Below are positions 62,163 through 64,000 of a DNA stretch of 64,000 bases, one piece after another. The translations under genes were made by a program, and so were the position numbers. This DNA comes from Mycoplana azooxidifex (GTDB lineage Bacteria > Pseudomonadota > Alphaproteobacteria > Rhizobiales > Rhizobiaceae), in assembly GCF_014196765.1 (NCBI RefSeq), contig NZ_JACIEE010000002.1, positions 1 to 64,000 on the forward strand, written 5' to 3'. Positions within the stretch are counted from its first letter, which is position 1; each line of letters opens with the position of its first letter. The notes beneath the pieces were generated by a model. The model did not search any database. It saw only the letters and a list, made by a program, of their open reading frames with translations, and was not told the origin of the DNA.

Positions 62163-62914
62163 TCCGCTTCGATCTTGCCGGCCGCTCTGCGATCGTCACC
62201 GGCGCCAATACCGGCATCGGCCGGGCCATCGCCGTTGGGCTTGCGCAAGCAGGTGCCGATATCGTCGGTGTCGGTCGGTCGACCATGACGGAGACCGAGG
62301 CTGATGTCGTTTCCACTGGACGACGGTTCGTTTCCGTTACGGCCGACCTGTCCAAATCGGGCATCGGCGCAAAGGTCATCGCGGAGGCTCTCGCGGCCGG
62401 TGCTGCGCCGGACATCCTCGTCAACAATGCCGGCATCATCCGCCGCGCCGATGCCATCGAGTTCACCGAGGAGGATTGGGATGCGGTGCTCGACACCAAC
62501 CTGAAATCCGTATTCTTTCTCTGTCAGGCCTTTGCGAAGGCGGCGATTGCGGCCGGGCGGCCGGCGAAGATCATCAACATCGCTTCGCTTCTCTCCTTCC
62601 AGGGCGGCATTCGTGTGCCGTCCTACACCGCGGCAAAGAGCGGCCTTGCGGGTCTCACGAAGCTGATGGCGAACGAATGGGCGGCCAAGGGCATCAACGT
62701 CAACGCCATTGCGCCGGGCTATGTCGAGACCAACAATACGGCAGCCCTGCGGGCAGACGCAGAGCGCAACGCCGACATATTGAAGCGCATTCCGGCCGGG
62801 CGTTGGGCGCAGCCTGACGATATTGTTGGCGCCGCGGTCTTCCTTGCGGCCCCCGCATCTGACTATATCCATGGCACCATCCTGCCGGTCGACGGCGGCT
62901 GGCTTGCCCGATGA
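62159..62914 (+). CDS. kduD: 2-dehydro-3-deoxy-D-gluconate 5-dehydrogenase (KduD-like SDR)
   Basis: A 251-residue classical SDR with TGANTGIG, NNAGIIRR, Ser in INIASLLSF and YTAAKSGLAG. GIRVPSYTAAKSG and the VDGGWLAR end are characteristic of KduD, which reduces diketo-deoxygluconate to KDG. It directly follows and overlaps kduI. Confidence 0.9.
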   Translation: MIRFDLAGRSAIVTGANTGIGRAIAVGLAQAGADIVGVGRSTMTETEADVVSTGRRFVSVTADLSKSGIGAKVIAEALAAGAAPDILVNNAGIIRRADAIEFTEEDWDAVLDTNLKSVFFLCQAFAKAAIAAGRPAKIINIASLLSFQGGIRVPSYTAAKSGLAGLTKLMANEWAAKGINVNAIAPGYVETNNTAALRADAERNADILKRIPAGRWAQPDDIVGAAVFLAAPASDYIHGTILPVDGGWLAR

Positions 62915-62924
62915 AAGAACCGAA

Positions 62925-63263
62925 ATGCCTTACTATTCGTTGCCTGAAAACATCGTCTGGACCGAAGTTGCGCCGGGAAACCACCGCGCAGTCTTGAGCG
63001 AGCGTCCGGAACTGATGCTGGTTGCCTTCCGCTTCGACAAGGGTGCCGTTGGCGCATTGCACTCGCACCCGCATACGCAGGTAAGCTACGTTGCCGAGGG
63101 AAACTTCGACGTCACGGTAGATGGCGTCACCAGCCACCTTGGCCCGGGAAGCAGCTTCATTGTCGCGCCAGATCTTGTCCATGGGGTGGTGGCTCTGACG
63201 GACGGGCTATTGATCGACACGTTTACTCCGCGACGCGACGACTTCCTGATGTCTCCATCGTGA
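62925..63263 (+). CDS. kdgF: Cupin of KdgF type (unsaturated uronate linearisation)
   Basis: A 112-residue single cupin. GALHSHPHTQVSYVAEGNF holds the metal-binding histidines, and GVTSHLGPGSSFIVAPDLVHG the second cupin motif; DTFTPRRDDFL is the KdgF C-terminus. KdgF opens 4,5-unsaturated uronates to the keto form before KduI. It follows kduD by 10 bp, which strengthens the call. ATG 62925 gives MPYYSLPENIVW. Confidence 0.85.
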   Translation: MPYYSLPENIVWTEVAPGNHRAVLSERPELMLVAFRFDKGAVGALHSHPHTQVSYVAEGNFDVTVDGVTSHLGPGSSFIVAPDLVHGVVALTDGLLIDTFTPRRDDFLMSPS

Positions 63264-63301
63264 TGCGGCAGTAGCTGCGCAAAAGCAGGTCGGTGGGGCA
63301 G

Positions 63302-63329
63302 GAGTGGCGATCTTTGTGTAGCCACTCCC
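63302..63329. terminator. Bidirectional hairpin between convergent genes
   Basis: GGAGTGGC (63302-63309) and GCCACTCC (63322-63329) form an eight-base perfect stem with a 12-base loop between the convergent KdgF and TctA genes. There is no T-run, so terminator activity is likely but unproved. Confidence 0.4.
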
Positions 63330-63335
63330 GCCGCG

Positions 63336-64000
63336 TCAAGCCTGGGAGGGCTTCAGGGTGCGCTGGTAGAGGCGGTTGAGCCAGGGAAGCACGATGACCA
63401 GCACCGTGGCGATCAAGATCGCCAGCGAAATGGGATGCGAGTAGAAGACGCTGGGGTCGCCGCGGGAGGCGATCAGGGTCCGGCGGACGCCGAGTTCCAG
63501 GAGCGGGCCGAGTACCACGCCCATGATCAGCGGCACGGAGGGATACTTCAGCTTCGCCATCACATATCCGAGCACGCCGAAGACGGCCATGATCAGCAGC
63601 GCCTCCAGACTGAGGTCGATGCTGTAGATACCGTAGATGACGATGCCCATGACGACCGAGAACAGCAGCCCGCGCGAGACGAAGATCGCCGCTGCGAGAA
63701 GCGGGGTCAGAAGGATGGTGATGAACACCAGCGCCAGGTTGCCGATGTAGAAGGTACCGAACAGCGTCCAGACGAACTCGCCCTGTTCCTGAAACAGGCG
63801 CGGCCCGGGTTGCAGGCCGACCATCAGCAGGCCGGCGAGCAGGACTGCGGTCGTGGCGGAGCCCGGAATGCCGAGCGTGAACAGCGTGACCATGTTGCCG
63901 TAGGAGGCGCTGTTGTTGGCGGCTTCCGGGGCGGCGACGCCGTCGAGCGCACCCTTGCCGAAAGTCTCGGGTTCCTTCGACATCTTCTTGGCCGCGCCAT
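63336..64000 (-). CDS. Tripartite tricarboxylate transporter permease (TctA-like), partial
   Basis: The C-terminal 221 residues of a TctA-family permease (about 500 residues in the family). FGKGALDGVAAPEAANNSA with LFTLGIPGSATTAVLLAGLL is the conserved central block and several membrane helices follow. The frame is open to the right edge: codons GAAKK precede the ATG at 63983, which is internal, so the gene starts outside the window. TctA partners TctB and a TctC binding protein in proton-coupled carboxylate uptake. Confidence 0.9.
   Translation of the reverse strand, partial: GAAKKMSKEPETFGKGALDGVAAPEAANNSASYGNMVTLFTLGIPGSATTAVLLAGLLMVGLQPGPRLFQEQGEFVWTLFGTFYIGNLALVFITILLTPLLAAAIFVSRGLLFSVVMGIVIYGIYSIDLSLEALLIMAVFGVLGYVMAKLKYPSVPLIMGVVLGPLLELGVRRTLIASRGDPSVFYSHPISLAILIATVLVIVLPWLNRLYQRTLKPSQA

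Overview
The window reads as high-GC alphaproteobacterial DNA, most likely Rhizobiaceae (Rhizobium, Ensifer, Shinella or a relative). The basis is gene content dominated by ABC-fed catabolic operons with LysR, GntR, RpiR and SorC regulators, tightly overlapped ATGA/GTGA junctions, and two copies of a palindromic intergenic repeat of the rhizobial RIME type. No rRNA, tRNA, CRISPR array, replication gene or transposase is visible. The density of transport and catabolism genes suggests an accessory replicon or a chromosomal catabolic region; that is inference.

Region by region. (1) 0.5-1.0 kb: a CBS-domain protein behind a possible EcfG stress promoter. (2) 1.3-12.9 kb: a peptide/D-amino-acid locus: class IV (D-Ala type) aminotransferase, P1 aminopeptidase, M55 D-aminopeptidase, divergent LysR, amidohydrolase, a complete Dpp/Opp-type ABC importer and a C26 gamma-glutamyl hydrolase. 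(3) 13.0-23.6 kb: a nine-gene minus-strand operon (N-formylglutamate-type amidohydrolase, two isochorismatase-fold hydrolases, a five-gene Liv-type importer, class III aminotransferase), divergent from an RpiR regulator plus a glutamine-synthetase-like ligase. (4) 23.8-26.6 kb: 5-formyl-THF cyclo-ligase and a MetB-like enzyme, divergent from a LysR. (5) 26.9-35.4 kb: a second Liv-type importer followed by a GMC oxidoreductase and a hydroxyisobutyrate-dehydrogenase-like enzyme, divergent from a LysR with a palindromic operator candidate; the scrap of an RTX/M10-type gene lies at its end.

(6) 35.5-45.2 kb is the most accessory-looking part: membrane-anchored class III cyclase, Tat-exported epoxide hydrolase, truncated SDR, cytochrome P460, Tat-exported alpha/beta hydrolase, Ohr/OsmC peroxidase and a large winged-helix/ATPase/TPR regulator, then a truncated MBL-fold gene and an alcohol dehydrogenase. 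Three sites built of 10-bp-phased TAAC/TCAC direct repeats lie by the epoxide hydrolase, at the end of the broken SDR and in front of the regulator. They look like the operator set of an undescribed OmpR-type-winged-helix regulon.

(7) 45.3-56.0 kb: a divergent sugar/polyol locus. One arm carries split transketolase, FGGY kinase, SorC regulator and SDR; the other carries a ribose-type ABC importer, a second SDR and an FMN-riboswitch-controlled ribB. The predicted logic is import, oxidation to a ketose, phosphorylation and ketol transfer; the substrate is unknown, and the layout resembles transketolase-type apiose pathways. (8) 56.0-63.3 kb: a FadR-type GntR regulator, an aldehyde dehydrogenase, a Frc-like ABC importer and KdgF-KduI-KduD, which process unsaturated uronates from pectin-type polymers. 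(9) The right edge cuts a TctA-type transporter gene.

Start codons were chosen by eye from ribosome-binding sites and family N-termini. No database search was possible, so all names rest on recognised motifs and family resemblance.
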